From the NCBI GenBank assembly GCA_008828725.1, contig MEHQ01001895.1, positions 62,001 through 126,000 of the forward strand: a DNA stretch of 64,000 nucleotides, written 5' to 3'. The notes beneath the pieces were generated by a model that was given only the letters and a program-made list of their open reading frames with translations, made no database searches and had not been told where the DNA came from. Source of the DNA: Saccharina japonica. Its lineage: Eukaryota; Sar; Phaeophyceae; Laminariales; Laminariaceae. Position numbers and translations under genes: made by a program. Shown here piece by piece: positions 10,545 to 21,273 of the stretch. Within the stretch, counting starts at the first letter, position 1; every line of letters starts with the position of its first letter.

Positions 10545-11075
10545 ACAGACCTGAGAAGGTTGATCGGTTGTGATCGTGGGCGCATCAGCAACAACCCTCG
10601 ACACGGTCGTCTCTATACGGCTACGTACGATATCTATTTAGATGTGGGTATACTCTCACTACCGCATCATTCTGCTGACCGACCCACAGCACCGTTCCTT
10701 GGATGTTTGCTCGTGAGATAAATGCTCGCTTGTGAGCGTCCCGACTACCGACGACCGACGAAGGACTACCACGAGACTTTTCTTGGAACGTTCTTATCAC
10801 GCCGTACATTCATGGCTTGTGCGACTAATTCCAATTGTGGACTAATCGTTTGTACATGACTGACAAATACGTTTTCACTCACTGTATGTACTATTAATAC
10901 TGTGGTACTTCAATAGTACTTCATACTACTGAGTATTTTGGCTACTAGATATAATAATAGATGGACTGGTATATTACACCTACCACTGCCATATACTATA
11001 AGACGACGTTGTTACCGATCAGCGACTCAGTCGCGGTAAGCTATATACTGTACTGGTTACTGCCGCTGAAGCCAG
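10545..11075 (-). repeat. Interspersed repeat P, diverged copy
   Basis: Contains 'cttttcttggaacgttcttatcacg', 'ctaccgacgaccgacgaaggactacc' and 'ccgatcagcgactc', in the order seen in reversed copies of the family at 37198-37665 and 39190-39655. The 62-codon open frame here corresponds to similar frames in those copies but carries no recognisable domain. Confidence 0.55.
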
Positions 11076-11112
11076 ATGCCTACATCAACAGTGTTTGCAT
11101 ACATGTACCACA

Positions 11113-11290
11113 CTAATTGGTACGATCATCCCCCTTGTGCGGAGTTATCCACCCCGCATAACTAGACCACTCACTGCTAGCCGTAGTGACCGCCAAAACC
11201 AAAGAAATGAAGAAGAAAAGCACAGTGTATATATACATTGCCACCACCCTGATTGCCAAGCTCAGGCAGTGACAGGCGCGGGCTGGTATA
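11113..11290 (+). repeat. Interspersed repeat, 'cccttgtgcgga' family
   Basis: Shares TACGATCATCCCCCTTGTGC and 'gaccgccaaaac' with 2320-2510. The region 11291-11584 shows no gene. Confidence 0.5.
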
Positions 11291-11584
11291 GGGCGCAGGG
11301 TGGGGGGTGTACTCATTTGTTGCTTGCCTCAAGCGTTGGACGGGGCAATTAGGGGTGGGGGGTATGTAGGTTTTGGTTGACGAAGAAATGTTATACATGC
11401 TCATTACTCTTAGTATTAAAAATACTATACTAGTTACAATATAAATATCAATATATACAATAGTTACAAGTTTGTCAAGTATTCAGGGATGGTTGATGAT
11501 TGTAATATGGTTATACATGCATGGTATTATTGAGAGAAGAACTGCGCATCATTGTCAGGTGGGAAATAAAAAAAATAATAGGCA

Positions 11585-12167
11585 TTTCGGGGGGGGGGGC
11601 ATAGTAATTAGGGCCCATATTAACGAGTATAAAATAAATTCAATTTTGGAAAAATAAAAAATAAAATTCGCTTTTCATTGGTCAACACACGCACCAGCAC
11701 CACATAAGATTAGGATCTTGGGGTGTAATCTTGGGTGGTGGTGCGGGTTCTGACCAATGAAAAGCGGATTTGATTTTTATTTTTTCCAAATTGATTCTTT
11801 TTTTCTTCGTTAAAACGGGGCATGAAAAGCGGATTTGATATTTAACGAAGAAACAAAAAAATCAATTTGGAAAAAATAAAAATATAATCCGCTTTTCATT
11901 GGTCAACACACGCACCAACATATTAGGATCTTGGGGTATAATCTTGGGTGGTGGTGCGGGTTCTGACCAATGAAAATATTTGGTGCTGGTGCGTGTGTTG
12001 ACCAATGAAAAGCGGATTTGATTTTTACTTTTTCCAAGTTGATTTTATTTTTCTTCGTTAAAACAGGCCCTTAGGACCAAATATTGTTAGTAGAAATAGG
12101 GAAACATATACAGTAGTTCGTGTGTGTACCGTAGGCCCTGTTTACTACATTAGCCCACCCCGTAATA
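11585..12167 (+). mobile_element. Short CATAGTAAATAGG MITE split by a foldback element
   Basis: The left end GGGGGGCATAGTAA and the right part AGGACCAAATATTGTTAG ... CCCTGTTTACTA ... CCCCGTAAT are the two halves of a roughly 120-bp MITE also present at 12931-13039, 25461-25569, 28070-28193, 35414-35525 and 48112-48219. The foldback element 11611-12070 sits in its TTA. Confidence 0.65.
11611..12070. mobile_element. Foldback MITE, TTA target duplication
   Basis: Flanked by TTA at 11608-11610 and 12071-12073. Ends are GGGCCCATATTAACGAG and CGTTAAAACAGGCCC. Both arms carry 'cgcttttcattggtcaacac', 'gcaccagcacc' and 'ttaggatcttgg' in opposite orientations, and the centre shows at least one extra inverted unit, suggesting self-nesting. 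Non-coding. Confidence 0.75.
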
Positions 12168-12319
12168 TTAATAGCTGATTTCTCGAAAGGGAATTTCGAT
12201 ACGCGTATATGTTGGGGAAATCAAACAGTATAATGAGGGGTAAATTGTTGACGAAAACATGTATATATACTAGCTGGTAATAACTTCTCGATTACGAGTA
12301 CGACTAAATGAGTATGAGT

Positions 12320-12450
12320 GTTATAAGGCTTGGGTAGGGTGGGAGATCGGTTACCCTTTTACGAGTAGCCCTATAGGGACTACTAATGACGTCGCCGGAA
12401 GGAGATCGGTTGTAGTGTGGTCGTGGGTTCGAATCTCACGCCGACCACCA
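12320..12450 (+). repeat. Repeat with tRNA T-arm-like 3' end
   Basis: GGTCGTGGGTTCGAATCTCA at about 12418-12437, followed by CGCCGACCACCA, resembles a tRNA T-arm, acceptor strand and CCA. No matching 5' acceptor strand or D-arm is found, so this is a tRNA-derived remnant and not a tRNA gene. Confidence 0.35.
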
Positions 12451-12624
12451 TGAAAACGAAAAGCGAATTTCCTGATGTCACGAATCTGATGAACCCTCTT
12501 CTTCCTTGGCCCCCCAGAGATGGTTCAGTGTTCGTGAGAACTTCAGACTATATAGGCACGTACGGCCTCATATCATACGAAGATCAAAGACTCCGCTGCT
12601 CTGAATGGGGCGGAAGTGTTGTAA

Positions 12625-13045
12625 GGCTTAGATTGGGTAAGCGATTGGTTCACCTTTTACCAGTACATACCCCAACGGACTAAATTTTAAAAGCCTTATC
12701 GTAGGTCGTATACGTAATAACTGAATTCAAAACTACAGTATTCGCGAAATATGTATAGTCTAGATGGTGGGCTATATACCAGGTATGAACAGTATCTTGT
12801 ATGACGATATAGCGTGCATCTTATACAAACGTTATGTGAATATGAGTTATGTTATCTGAAGCATTCAGTTATTATATGGCCATCGCCTATGGGAGGAGTC
12901 ACCCGCTGGAAACAAAAACTGTGAAATGATATTACGGGCGGCCATAGTAAATAAGACCAAGTATTGCTAGCAAAGACAGGTAAATATATAGGTTTTTGTA
13001 TATACCGTTAGGTCCTTTTTTCTATGGTCTCCGGTAATAAAAGTA
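12625..13045 (+). repeat. Long repeat shared with 27685-28200
   Basis: Both blocks run in the same order: 'aaggcttagattgggt', 'ccttttaccag', 'cgatatagcgtgcatcttat', 'ttatctgaagcatt', 'gagtcacccgctg', then a short MITE (12931-13039; ends ATTACGGGCGGCCATAGTAA and CTCCGGTAAT). The 27.7-kb copy carries a further 'ccatccgacaatg' insertion. Confidence 0.6.
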
Positions 13046-13059
13046 TAAATCGAATTGTT

Positions 13060-13400
13060 TTTATTATTCTTTCCATTTTTCAAGAATATTCGCCGCTATT
13101 AAATTGATCGCCGTTTGTTATATTACCTCGACTTTTGCCCGACTCCTTTTTCCACTTTCTATTTCGCCGTCGTCTATCACGGCCACCCACCGGGCACCGA
13201 CATTAGACACGCGGCGAGGCCCTACACAGGCACTTCCGCAGGCTCCTTATTTCTACTACCGACCGGGGGGAGCTGCCTGCACTACTGCTGCTTGCTGCTG
13301 TGGCTGTGAACAAGCTAAAAAGCAGAAACCACGTGAGTGGCGAGTGAAACTATGTGTGGCCTACACTTTCTGTTTTGTCGTTGCAGCCGAGGCTCTAATC
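13060..13400 (+). repeat. Repeat with possible short intron
   Basis: Matches 29320-29630 over about 280 bp ('aagaatat.cgccgct', 'cgacttttgcc', 'gacacgcggcgaggccct', 'tactaccgaccggg', 'gctgctg'). At 13334 GTGAGTGGCGAG begins a segment that ends TTGTCGTTGCAG at 13386, giving a possible 53-nt intron. The short frames around it are not conserved between copies. Confidence 0.45.
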
Positions 13401-13959
13401 ACCTATCTATATTTATAATAGGACATTTAACCCTAACCCCTATAACCTAGCCCTACCGCAATGGTTGATTGGTGCTTCCAACAGCATGCCCACGGGCATT
13501 CGTCTAAATGTAACATAATGCCAATGGTTGGACACCCTGCCCCAAGGAGGAAAGGAGGGGGGGGGGGGGGTCTGAGTTAGGGCGGGGGCTGTGCACCTTG
13601 ACAGGCGTCTGTTTCTCCACACCTACACTGTAGTACAGCAGTAGTAATGCAATTTTGTCATGGCTCCTTGCCGACATCGTTCTACTTGTCCTCCACCCTC
13701 ACGGAAACCTTGAGCAGGCTAGACTTTATTAAGTTCCGTATCCGTATGTTAGCAAGTGGGCGGTCATTCCATATCGTGTACCTGTGGGTTGATAGGGGCG
13801 CTTAGACTACTGAATAGGCCCGGGTAGACCGACATCGAGGATTCTACTCGTGGTGGGGGGGCACCTACTTGTAACTTGTAACCCGCGGATCACAAAGAAA
13901 TATAGTTGATACACGTACGCGAATATTTATACCTCGTATGACTCAGTATTGTTGATGTG

Positions 13960-14440
13960 CAGGCAGACCTTCTTCGTGTCGGGTCACAAACTTCCATTTT
14001 ATTTCGTCTATCATTTGAGCGAAATTCCATTCCATGTCCGGAAATGTCCTACATCCATCTTCTCCTGACAGAGTGGTACTATTAGTAAATTTTTTTTTTG
14101 TGGTTCGGACCTTGGGGTCTAAGCACCGTCGTTCCTGTCGGCGATCTCGAGAGCTGGCTCCTCTCAAAGTTTCAAGCTCTGCATATATATACAAAGTACG
14201 AGATAACGATGTGGTGCAGGCGTCGTATCAAAGGTTATCTGCATTCTCCATACATATACCAAGTAAGTTACGTGTAATTCTAGTAGAATAATTTCGACAC
14301 TCTGCTTAAAGGGTGCACGGCCCAAGAAATCATGGGAAGAGCTGGGCCCAAGGAAAATTCTGAGAGGAACAGAAGCGGCATATTCGGCAGATTGCTCAAG
14401 TAGAGCTTACCGGGAGATCCCAACTTCAACTTCGGCCTCT
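13960..14440 (+). repeat. Interspersed repeat F, longest copy
   Basis: Shares 'acttccattttatttcgtctatc', 'gtccggaaa', 'ccgtcgttcctgtcg', 'gatctcgag', 'attctccatacatatacca', 'ctgcttaaaggg' and 'gggaagagctggg' with 41382-42190, where a SINE interrupts it. Coding content not seen. Confidence 0.6.
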
Positions 14441-14589
14441 CGAGGGAATTCGCGTGACGGGAATCCCTCAGATCTCCACGGGAATTCCTAAAGAAATTTT
14501 GACGGGTGCCTAGGGGACTCCACGGCTAGAAAATAAACTATTATATCACTATTAGTATTGCCGACGATGCTTAGCATGATCTTCAACAT

Positions 14590-14750
14590 TGAGAACACTC
14601 ATAGCCAGGGTTGTGAGCGGAAAACCGAAAGTCGTTTTTTTCGGTCGGGGTTTCTCGGTTTTTCGCAACGAAAGCCGCCTTTTTTTGGTCGGTTTTTCGG
14701 CTGCCCAAACAAATTGAGACGGACAAAACTGACTCGGTTTTTTACTTTCA
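14590..14750. repeat. 'cggttttcgg' simple-type repeat
   Basis: Dense CGGTTTTTCGG/GAAACCG words. A related block lies at 16110-16280. The overlapping frames of 97-98 codons come from this composition. Confidence 0.5.
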
Positions 14751-14879
14751 CTGTCCCCGACGCCAATAACGCCTACATATCTGTATGTAACCTCCGTTAT
14801 GAATGGATGTACAATCGACAGCCCTCTAGGCCACCCAGACAGCTGCACTAGAGATGGCCCCCGGCTTCAAACATTTGAA

Positions 14880-15440
14880 CCGGGACCAGTACCGCCTTGG
14901 GCGGGATTTTACCAGTACCGTCCCGGGTACCCGGGTACCCGGTTGCCCGGGGTTACATGTACATTTTGCTCCACTCTTGTGTTTGAGCGGCGTGACCGGT
15001 GCTCAGGCGGGGTGGTGAGCCGTGGTGAGGCGGAAGGTGGGAGGACAAGATTTAATTTCGTCTCTCTCGATGAATACAAATGCAAAAGAGAGGAGGCTGT
15101 GCGTATTCTCCAGTACTGCGGGTACCCGGGTACCCGGGAACCCGGGTACGCGGGGTTACATGTACAATTTGCTAGACAGTGGTCACTGGTCTAATCACTG
15201 TGTGTGTATGGCGTGTTGTGTTACGGTAGGTAGGGTATGCTGTGCGCTGTGCGCTGTGCTCCAGTGGTTGAGAGGCCCGTGTCCCGTCTATCGGGGGCTC
15301 CGTGGAGCGTAACTAACGGGTACCGGGGTACCCGGGTACCCAGTACCGTGGGTACTAAAAACGGAACGGGGACGATTCCGGTACCGACGGTTCCGGGTAC
15401 GCGCCTCCGGGTACCCGGTTCTCACGAAGCCGGGAGCCAT
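14880..15440. repeat. GGGTACCCGGGTACCC palindromic array
   Basis: Three clusters (14920-14960, 15118-15165, 15318-15430) of alternating GGGTACCC palindromes. The first two are each followed by a copy of GGGGTTACATGTACA and 'tttgct', about 200 bp apart. Proline/glycine-type open frames follow from the repeat. Confidence 0.7.
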
Positions 15441-15479
15441 CTCTAAGCTGCACGCAGCAGAGAAGCACGGCACCAGTAC

Positions 15480-16060
15480 CGGTATAGTATCGTGTTATTT
15501 CACAAGAAATGGTATGGCCTCGTGCCCCCTACCTTGTTTATATAGGATTTAGTGTAGACCATTGTTTATATAGGATTTAATATGGCCTCGATTACGTTTT
15601 TTTATACAGCAATGAGCATGGCCTCGTGCCCCTATCTGGTACATAGCACCGCACCAGAAAATCGTGTTTTTATAGGAACTGGTATGACTTCGTACCCCCT
15701 ACCTGGTTTATACAGGATTTAGTATGGCACGTTTCAAAATAGGAAGTAGTATGGCCTCGAATTAGTTTATATAGGAAAAAGCATGGACTCTGACCGCCTA
15801 TCTGGTATATATAGGGTTTAGTAACACGTTTGTATACTAATTATGTGTGGGTACTACCTGCTGAGCTATAGGGGTAAAATATCGATCGATTACCCAGCCC
15901 GGGGTAATCTTGATAACATAACGGCATGCCCTAGTACTCCATATCTGGTTTATATAGGATTTGTAGTGTAGTATAAATCATCTTCTATATCGCATTTTAT
16001 ACAGTTATTAATAGTATGGCCTAGTACCCCGTACTTGGTTTATAAAGGATTTTGTCGGCG
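15480..16060 (+). repeat. 60-80-bp minisatellite
   Basis: Many diverged units made of TATGGCCTCGTGCCCCCTAC, 'ctggtttatataggattt' and 'agtatgg'. TATATAGG occurs in almost every unit. Confidence 0.75.
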
Positions 16061-16697
16061 CTTGGCACCGTGTGGTCCTGTCGTTATATGTGATACCTTT
16101 GAAATGTTGACTTTTTAGCTGGTTTAATCGATAAACCGACCGAGAAACCGACCGATAAGTGCTCGGTTTCGGTTTCGTTTTTGTTTCCGGTTGGTTTTGT
16201 TTTTAAAACCGACAGAAACCGACCGACTTTTTGGGTAAAAGCCGAAAAAAACGACCAGGTCACTTTTCAATTTATTTCGGTTCGCAAACCTGCGCATAGG
16301 CACTCCGAAAGAAAAACACTACAGAAGAAGCTCGAAAAGCCCTCTGGGCAAAAAAACTATTCCCTTCTGTACGTGCTTCCGGTTTGAGATTCGTCTACTC
16401 CATTGATAACATGTGCTTCTCCATGCATGATTGGGCCCCTACGGAGAATTTGCTACTTCCTCGTAACCGCGGGATGAAGCACGGGATCCAAGGATACTTA
16501 AGAGGGGGTCCACCGTAATTGGCGTGTCACTTGTGGGAACGGACGGGAAGCCGATGAGCACATTACCCCGGGCTCCTATATGTCAATGATCCGTGTAATG
16601 CGGCCAATAGCTTAACGGAGGCATAGAGGGCGCGTGAGAGACAAGTAAGTGCAACGGTATATATACGGACAGCACGTAAACTGCATGAGGCATTTTA

Positions 16698-17153
16698 TCA
16701 CTTGTTTATAACATAGGAGTTCAATACCTCACCCCAACCACTGCATTTAGGGAAAAGCCAGAAAAGAAAACCGACGAACAATCCCAAATCACATAATACT
16801 ACGTGGGTCCATATCCCGAATAATAGCATCGTAAAAAACTGAGGAATGGTATTCCAAATGACTAGTGCCGCCGTAGGGGGGGTACCCCCATTTTCCCTCC
16901 CACGTTTGCACCACTCCGGAGTCGAGTGAGCAGCTCTGTACCTCGCTCGAAATCGGGCGCACGAAACGTTGTTGTCGTCACAGAGTAGCAAGAACACCTT
17001 GTCGGTGCATGTCGCGAAAGCGTAAAAAACAGCTCGAAGACTTGATACCCAGCTGTTGATACCGCTGAGAAAAAAGGTGGCCACTTGCCGGACTGGCTCT
17101 GCTTGGCTGAAAGACAACTTAAAAGCGACCCTCCAACCATTTGCACCAGTCAA
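16698..17153 (-). CDS. Unsupported open frame, 151 codons
   Basis: One of the longest frames in the window outside arrays. The C-terminal third is hydrophobic (FFTMLLFGIWTHVVL, then LFVGFLFWLF) and could be one or two membrane segments. There is no paralogue in the window, no recognised domain and no clear splice sites, so it may be chance. Confidence 0.15.
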   Translation of the reverse strand: MTGANGWRVAFKLSFSQAEPVRQVATFFLSGINSWVSSLRAVFYAFATCTDKVFLLLCDDNNVSCARFRARYRAAHSTPEWCKRGRENGGTPPTAALVIWNTIPQFFTMLLFGIWTHVVLCDLGLFVGFLFWLFPKCSGWGEVLNSYVINK

Positions 17154-17387
17154 ATGTATTGAGTTAAGGAGCCCGATCAGTCGAATATATTTTGGACAAA
17201 AAAAGTGCCACTGCTATCGTAACACGTGTCAAGACCTGCCTGCCACCATCATGGGAACTCCAATAAAAACAAGAAATACTTTGGCTACTTAAAGACGCGT
17301 GCTATGATAGAGGTGGCACGTTTCGGTTCAAACAATTTCGGACTGACGGGGCTCCTTAACCAAAAGTCGTCGGAATTTTTTCATTGT

Positions 17388-17732
17388 TGTGATTTTTGTT
17401 TTCCCCATCTCATTTTATATCTTCGCACTTCTGTCCCTCTCCTTCCATATAGTCCTAACCCAGATCCGGGGTCACAATACACGCTGTTCTCCCTCCTCCC
17501 CACTTCGGTTTATGCCTTGCTTGTTATCGTGCAGAGGGTTCTGCATTCCCAACGCAGGTTGATCTTCATCGAATTTTGCTAACTCACGCTCTCGCGCTTT
17601 CCGATAGTCAAGTTTGTTTTTCGATAGAAAGTCCCTACTACGAGCATGCACTCGGGGGAGCTCGAACCCACGGCCTTGACTCAAACAGGGACGAGGCTTA
17701 CCTGTCATTCCACCGAGGACGCCGGCTTTTGC
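17388..17732 (-). mobile_element. Full-length tRNA-headed SINE
   Basis: On the minus strand: a tRNA-like head starting GCCGGCGTCCTCGGTGGAAT with a B-box-like GGGTTCGAGC, then 'gagttagcaaaattcgatgaa', the common body ('gaccccggatctgggtta'), and an A-rich tail. Same arrangement as 41617-41952 (+). Confidence 0.7.
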
Positions 17733-17747
17733 TATATGTGTTTGTCG

Positions 17748-18512
17748 TTTGCTTAGCGAGCAAATATTATCTGAAAATATTATCTGAAAATAAAAACGAA
17801 GAGTAAAACTAAAGAGCAATCGAGCCTCGTTGGTCAAACAGCAAAAAAAAAGGAGTAGAGATCCCGAAAACTCAGTTTTTGTTTTTCGTTTGTTTTTAAT
17901 TGCCAGAGGGTTTAATATTATCTGAGATGGGTGCAATATTATCTGATTATGGGATGTCATCGCCAAGAGGAACATAGGATGACCGGTTCGCAAGCGCACG
18001 GTGGGTGGGGTAGTGCGCGGGGCGGCTTCAGGGCTTATCCGCCATCAAAGCCAGCATATATGTGTAGGGTATGACCATGCTGTGCCTATGCAAGAAACCA
18101 GAGGGCCAGGAGGTGGCTGTGGCGATATATTTTGCGATGGGGGTGCCAGAGAGCGGCCCAATATCTTCCGACAAACGGCACTGACCCAAACACAACTTCC
18201 AAGGCCTTCCCGAGGGAGCGGGTTGGACCACGAGCACCGCCTGCTCGTAGGGGTGGCTCGCGCGTGCGAGTTGGGTGTGTCCAGTGGCGTCGTTGGCTAC
18301 ATTCGCCGCGAGACGATATGCGGTGGCGGTTGAACTATTCTGTGATTCAAAAAATAAGTTGCACCGCGAGTTTTTGCGAGCATTTTCGTTTTGTTTTTCA
18401 GATAAAGTTGGCTGTCGTTTGGACTCAACTGCGTCTTTTATCTGAAAACCAAAGGCTGTTCGTCATTTTCAGATAATATTTTCAGCTAATATTTGCTCGT
18501 TAAGACGGGCCC
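17748..18512. mobile_element. TIR element, 'gagcaaatattatctgaaaat' ends
   Basis: Left GCGAGCAAATATTATCTGAA and right TTTTCAGCTAATATTTGCTC + GTTAAGACGGGCCC are inverted repeats. The right end is followed by TTA. The interior (18000-18340) is GC-rich and unrelated to the ends. The left terminal GGGCCC is not preserved. Confidence 0.55.
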
Positions 18513-18515
18513 TTA

Positions 18516-19360
18516 GGGCCCATATGAACGAATAAAAAATACATTCAATTCGGAAAAAACAAAATAATTCAAATTCGCTTTTCATTGGTCAAAACACGCA
18601 CCACCACCAAATATTAGGATTTTGAGGTATATTCAATTTGAATACTCGTAGGTCGAAAAAAACAATGAATTCCCAGGATCGTTTTTTGGGTAGAATTCAA
18701 ATCAAATTTAGGAATTGGCACGACGTGGACCGGCATTTCCACGGTGGTTGAACGCCCCCGGTACAACCTGGCGCTTGGTTTGGTCGCATCGGTGACCACG
18801 ACCGAGGCGACAACACGTGAACCACAACCCGAGGCCACCGGGACAACAGTCGCGCCCACGCCTACAGACCATATCACAGCGTACCCCGGCGGTGGCGCCT
18901 CAAAAGCAACCAGGGCGGTCGCAATCCCACCTTTTTAACCAGCTCGGTGCTCCAAACGCCGATCAAAAACCGAGTGATCGACCCAAAAACAGCAGCATAC
19001 GCTCAAGACTTCGATAGCACCGTCGCCGTCCCTGTTTCGCCCGTGGCGTTTCAGGGATCCCTCCGCCCACCCAAGATACCCTGAGAGCGATAGCTTCTTA
19101 ATCTGGGCCGCCGAAAGCAAACGTATGCTGACGGCAGCGCGCACGCGCCGATGCATGCCTTCGTTCTCGTCTACTCTCGTCGCGTTTTTTCACCTGGACG
19201 TTGTGAGGTGTGCTGCGTTTTTTTCAATTTCAGAAATATTTGAGCAAACGATTCACTATTCCCATAGGACGCAAACCATTTCGTTTTTTGCCCCATCACA
19301 TCTAAATTGGATTTTATTTTCGAAATTGATTTTGTTTGCTGTCTTCGTTAATATGGACAC
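18516..19360. mobile_element. Foldback/MITE carrying GC-rich cargo
   Basis: TTA at 18513-18515 and 19361-19363 flank ends GGGCCCATATGAACGAA and CTTCGTTAATATGGACAC. The first 130 bp match the AT-rich arm of the 11611-12070 family. The interior 18715-19180 is GC-rich and unlike any other copy. A 64-codon frame (18744-18938), Thr/Pro/Ala-rich, lies inside. This has the form of a captured host fragment, but I do not recognise the source. Confidence 0.6.
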
Positions 19361-19749
19361 TTAGCCCATCGGATTGTCCATCGAGTAGCACTTTTGTTTT
19401 GCTCCAAAGCCAGCTTTCTGAGTGAGGAACAAATCTCCTCAAGCGAAAAACCTCAGAAACAAAACGGTGCACCTCTACCGTAGCATGCGTCTTAACCTCT
19501 ATTTGGGTTCCGACAGTTCCCGGCGGTTTCACATGGCGCCTGCGCCGGGATGTTACTCAATCACTCGTGACTCCACGGGGAAGTCTCCAGCCGTTTTTTT
19601 CGTGTTTGTAGGAGTGCTTTCATCCGCTCTTGTTATGGACCTGTGACCGATGCACGACCCGGGCATTCGTTCCCTGAGAACTATCTAACGACAACGGTAC
19701 ACCGGTACACCGTACTCAACTAAACCTCCGTCATATATGATGGGACTCC

Positions 19750-20030
19750 CCTCCTGTTGACCATGTCATCGGAGCCCGTGAGATCCCACGGGGCATTCCA
19801 CGGAAACTCTCGTGAACTTCTGCGGTAATAGTTCGCGCGAATTACCGTTGGGGCCCGCGGCACGCCACTGCATCGCATGGAACCCGGTGGATAGCCCCGT
19901 TGGATACCGAGAAGAAACACGGATTTCCGTGAGACGGCCCACGGGAATCCCACGCGTTCCCGTGGGGGTTCCGCGGGAGCCCACGAGAATCCGTGGGAAG
20001 TCACATTTTGTACCCGGTGGGTGATATTTT
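19750..20030. repeat. CCCACGGG dyad-rich repeat
   Basis: Alternating 'cccgtgagatcccacgggg' and 'cacgggaatcccacgcg' words, as in 63030-64000. Frames on both strands (105 and 125 codons on minus) derive from the array. Confidence 0.6.
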
Positions 20031-20149
20031 CGTTTGAATTTGTTCGCGTGGACCGGCCCAAAGGGGTCAGAACATTCATCCAAAACAATGCTGCCACATT
20101 ATCGCATCACGCAAACTACCTCGTTTATATTAGCGATAAAATGTTGCTG

Positions 20150-20560
20150 CTGTTGATGTAGGTACTATGCTACAGCAGCAGTAACCAGTAGCCTACTAAA
20201 TCGCTGATCGGGAACAATGTCGTATCATACTAGCAGGTATAATAGTAGGTGTATGTAACAGCCTATCTATCTAACTCAGTACCATGGAGTGCTATTGAAG
20301 TAAGGGCGTACTCCGTCATGTACGTACGAATAGTACTTGGTATCAGTACAGCCATGGATATGCGGCGGAATACGACTAGGAACAATCTAAGACAATATGC
20401 GGGGCATCTAGACACTGTTCGACGCTGAACGTCTGGAAGAGTATCGTTCTTGAGAACAGTACGTAGTACGTGGAACGGTCACGAGCAAGCATCCAAGGAA
20501 CGTTGATGTGCGTCGGTTAGTACAACCACCCGATCGAGTACATCTAGTCGTCGAGCCGAG
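20150..20560 (-). repeat. Interspersed repeat P, diverged copy
   Basis: Shares 'tacagcagcagtaaccagtagcctac', 'cgctgatcggg' and 'ccaaggaacgtt' with the copies at 37198-37665 and 39190-39655. Orientation is assigned only tentatively. Bases 20561-20820 are unassigned. Confidence 0.45.
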
Positions 20561-20827
20561 CGTGTCGAGGCTGGCTGCGCCCACCAAGCTCACAACCAAC
20601 CAACCAACCCATCTTCTCAGCTCTGTCTGATCTTTTCTTTTGTCTTCTTTCATCTTGGCCCAGAGAGAGCCTTCTTTTTAGCATCATACATTTCTTCTGA
20701 GAGAAGCTAACGAGCGCGCCTAACGGCGGCTCGCGCCAAGCCTCTGGACTAGCACGTCCACCACAATGCCACAAGGGGACACCGTCACCCAACAACTGCA
20801 ATAAATCTTTGTATGTATGTAAGTACG

Positions 20828-20856
20828 TATATAGGTCATGCGCCAAACGGCGCATA
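20828..20856 (+). promoter_or_regulatory. Promoter-like TATA plus box, paralogue 2
   Basis: TATATA at 20828-20833, then CGCCAAACGGCGCATA at 20841-20856. The surrounding 20820-20950 aligns with 44597-44720 ('gacgcatgcca..ttaa', 'cgggtgc', and an inverted 'gggctctt' segment) upstream of paralogue 3. Confidence 0.5.
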
Positions 20857-21228
20857 CGAGCTATTATGACGCATGCCACCTTAATGACCGGGTGCGCCTA
20901 CTTTGTTTGGGGTGTTCCTCGCTAGAAGAGCCCTATACAAGTACCAGGTATATGCTTAGTGACCTTAAAAACAAATTTTGAGACGAAATCAAGGTGCAAC
21001 TCGATGACGACCTGTAGGTATAAAACGAATATAATAGAACAGGTTAGACACAAAATTGCATTCCAGCGATGTTCGGTAGCGTTCCGTGCAGCTGGGGAGC
21101 CCCCCCGGCAGTGTCAGGAACAGTAAATCTCAAACCTGCTATACACTTGTCGCAGCATGCGTAGCAAACCAACCTCGCCTCATCACCGAAAACCCTGCCG
21201 ACGTTTTTTTTTTTTTTTTCCTCTGTAC

Positions 21229-21230
21229 AG
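21229..21230 (+). promoter_or_regulatory. Predicted 3' splice site, paralogue 2
   Basis: A 16-17-base T run followed by CCTCTGTACAG ends at 21230. The exon continues AAAAATCGCGACGACCACGG, matching the exon starts of the other paralogues. The strong polypyrimidine tract makes this the best acceptor in the window. Confidence 0.7.
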
Positions 21231-21273
21231 AAAAATCGCGACGACCACGGGCGGCTCCCGTTTCCTGATAGAC

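Larger units (their letters stand above)
17294..19491 (+). mobile_element. GACGC-TIR element with three nested insertions
   Basis: Left end GACGCGTGCTATGATAGAGG and internal 'gactgacggggctccttaacc' end near 17390. The matching right part ('ccatcgagtagcacttttgtttt', 'cctcaag', CTCTACCGTAGCATGCGTC) resumes at 19364. Between them lie a SINE (-), a second TIR element and a TTA-flanked foldback element. Flanks TTAAA and TTAAC may be a worn target duplication. Confidence 0.6.

Noticed and set aside
12415-12449. tRNA gene
   Set aside because: Only a T-arm and acceptor-3'/CCA-like end are present. The 5' acceptor strand and D-arm are missing.
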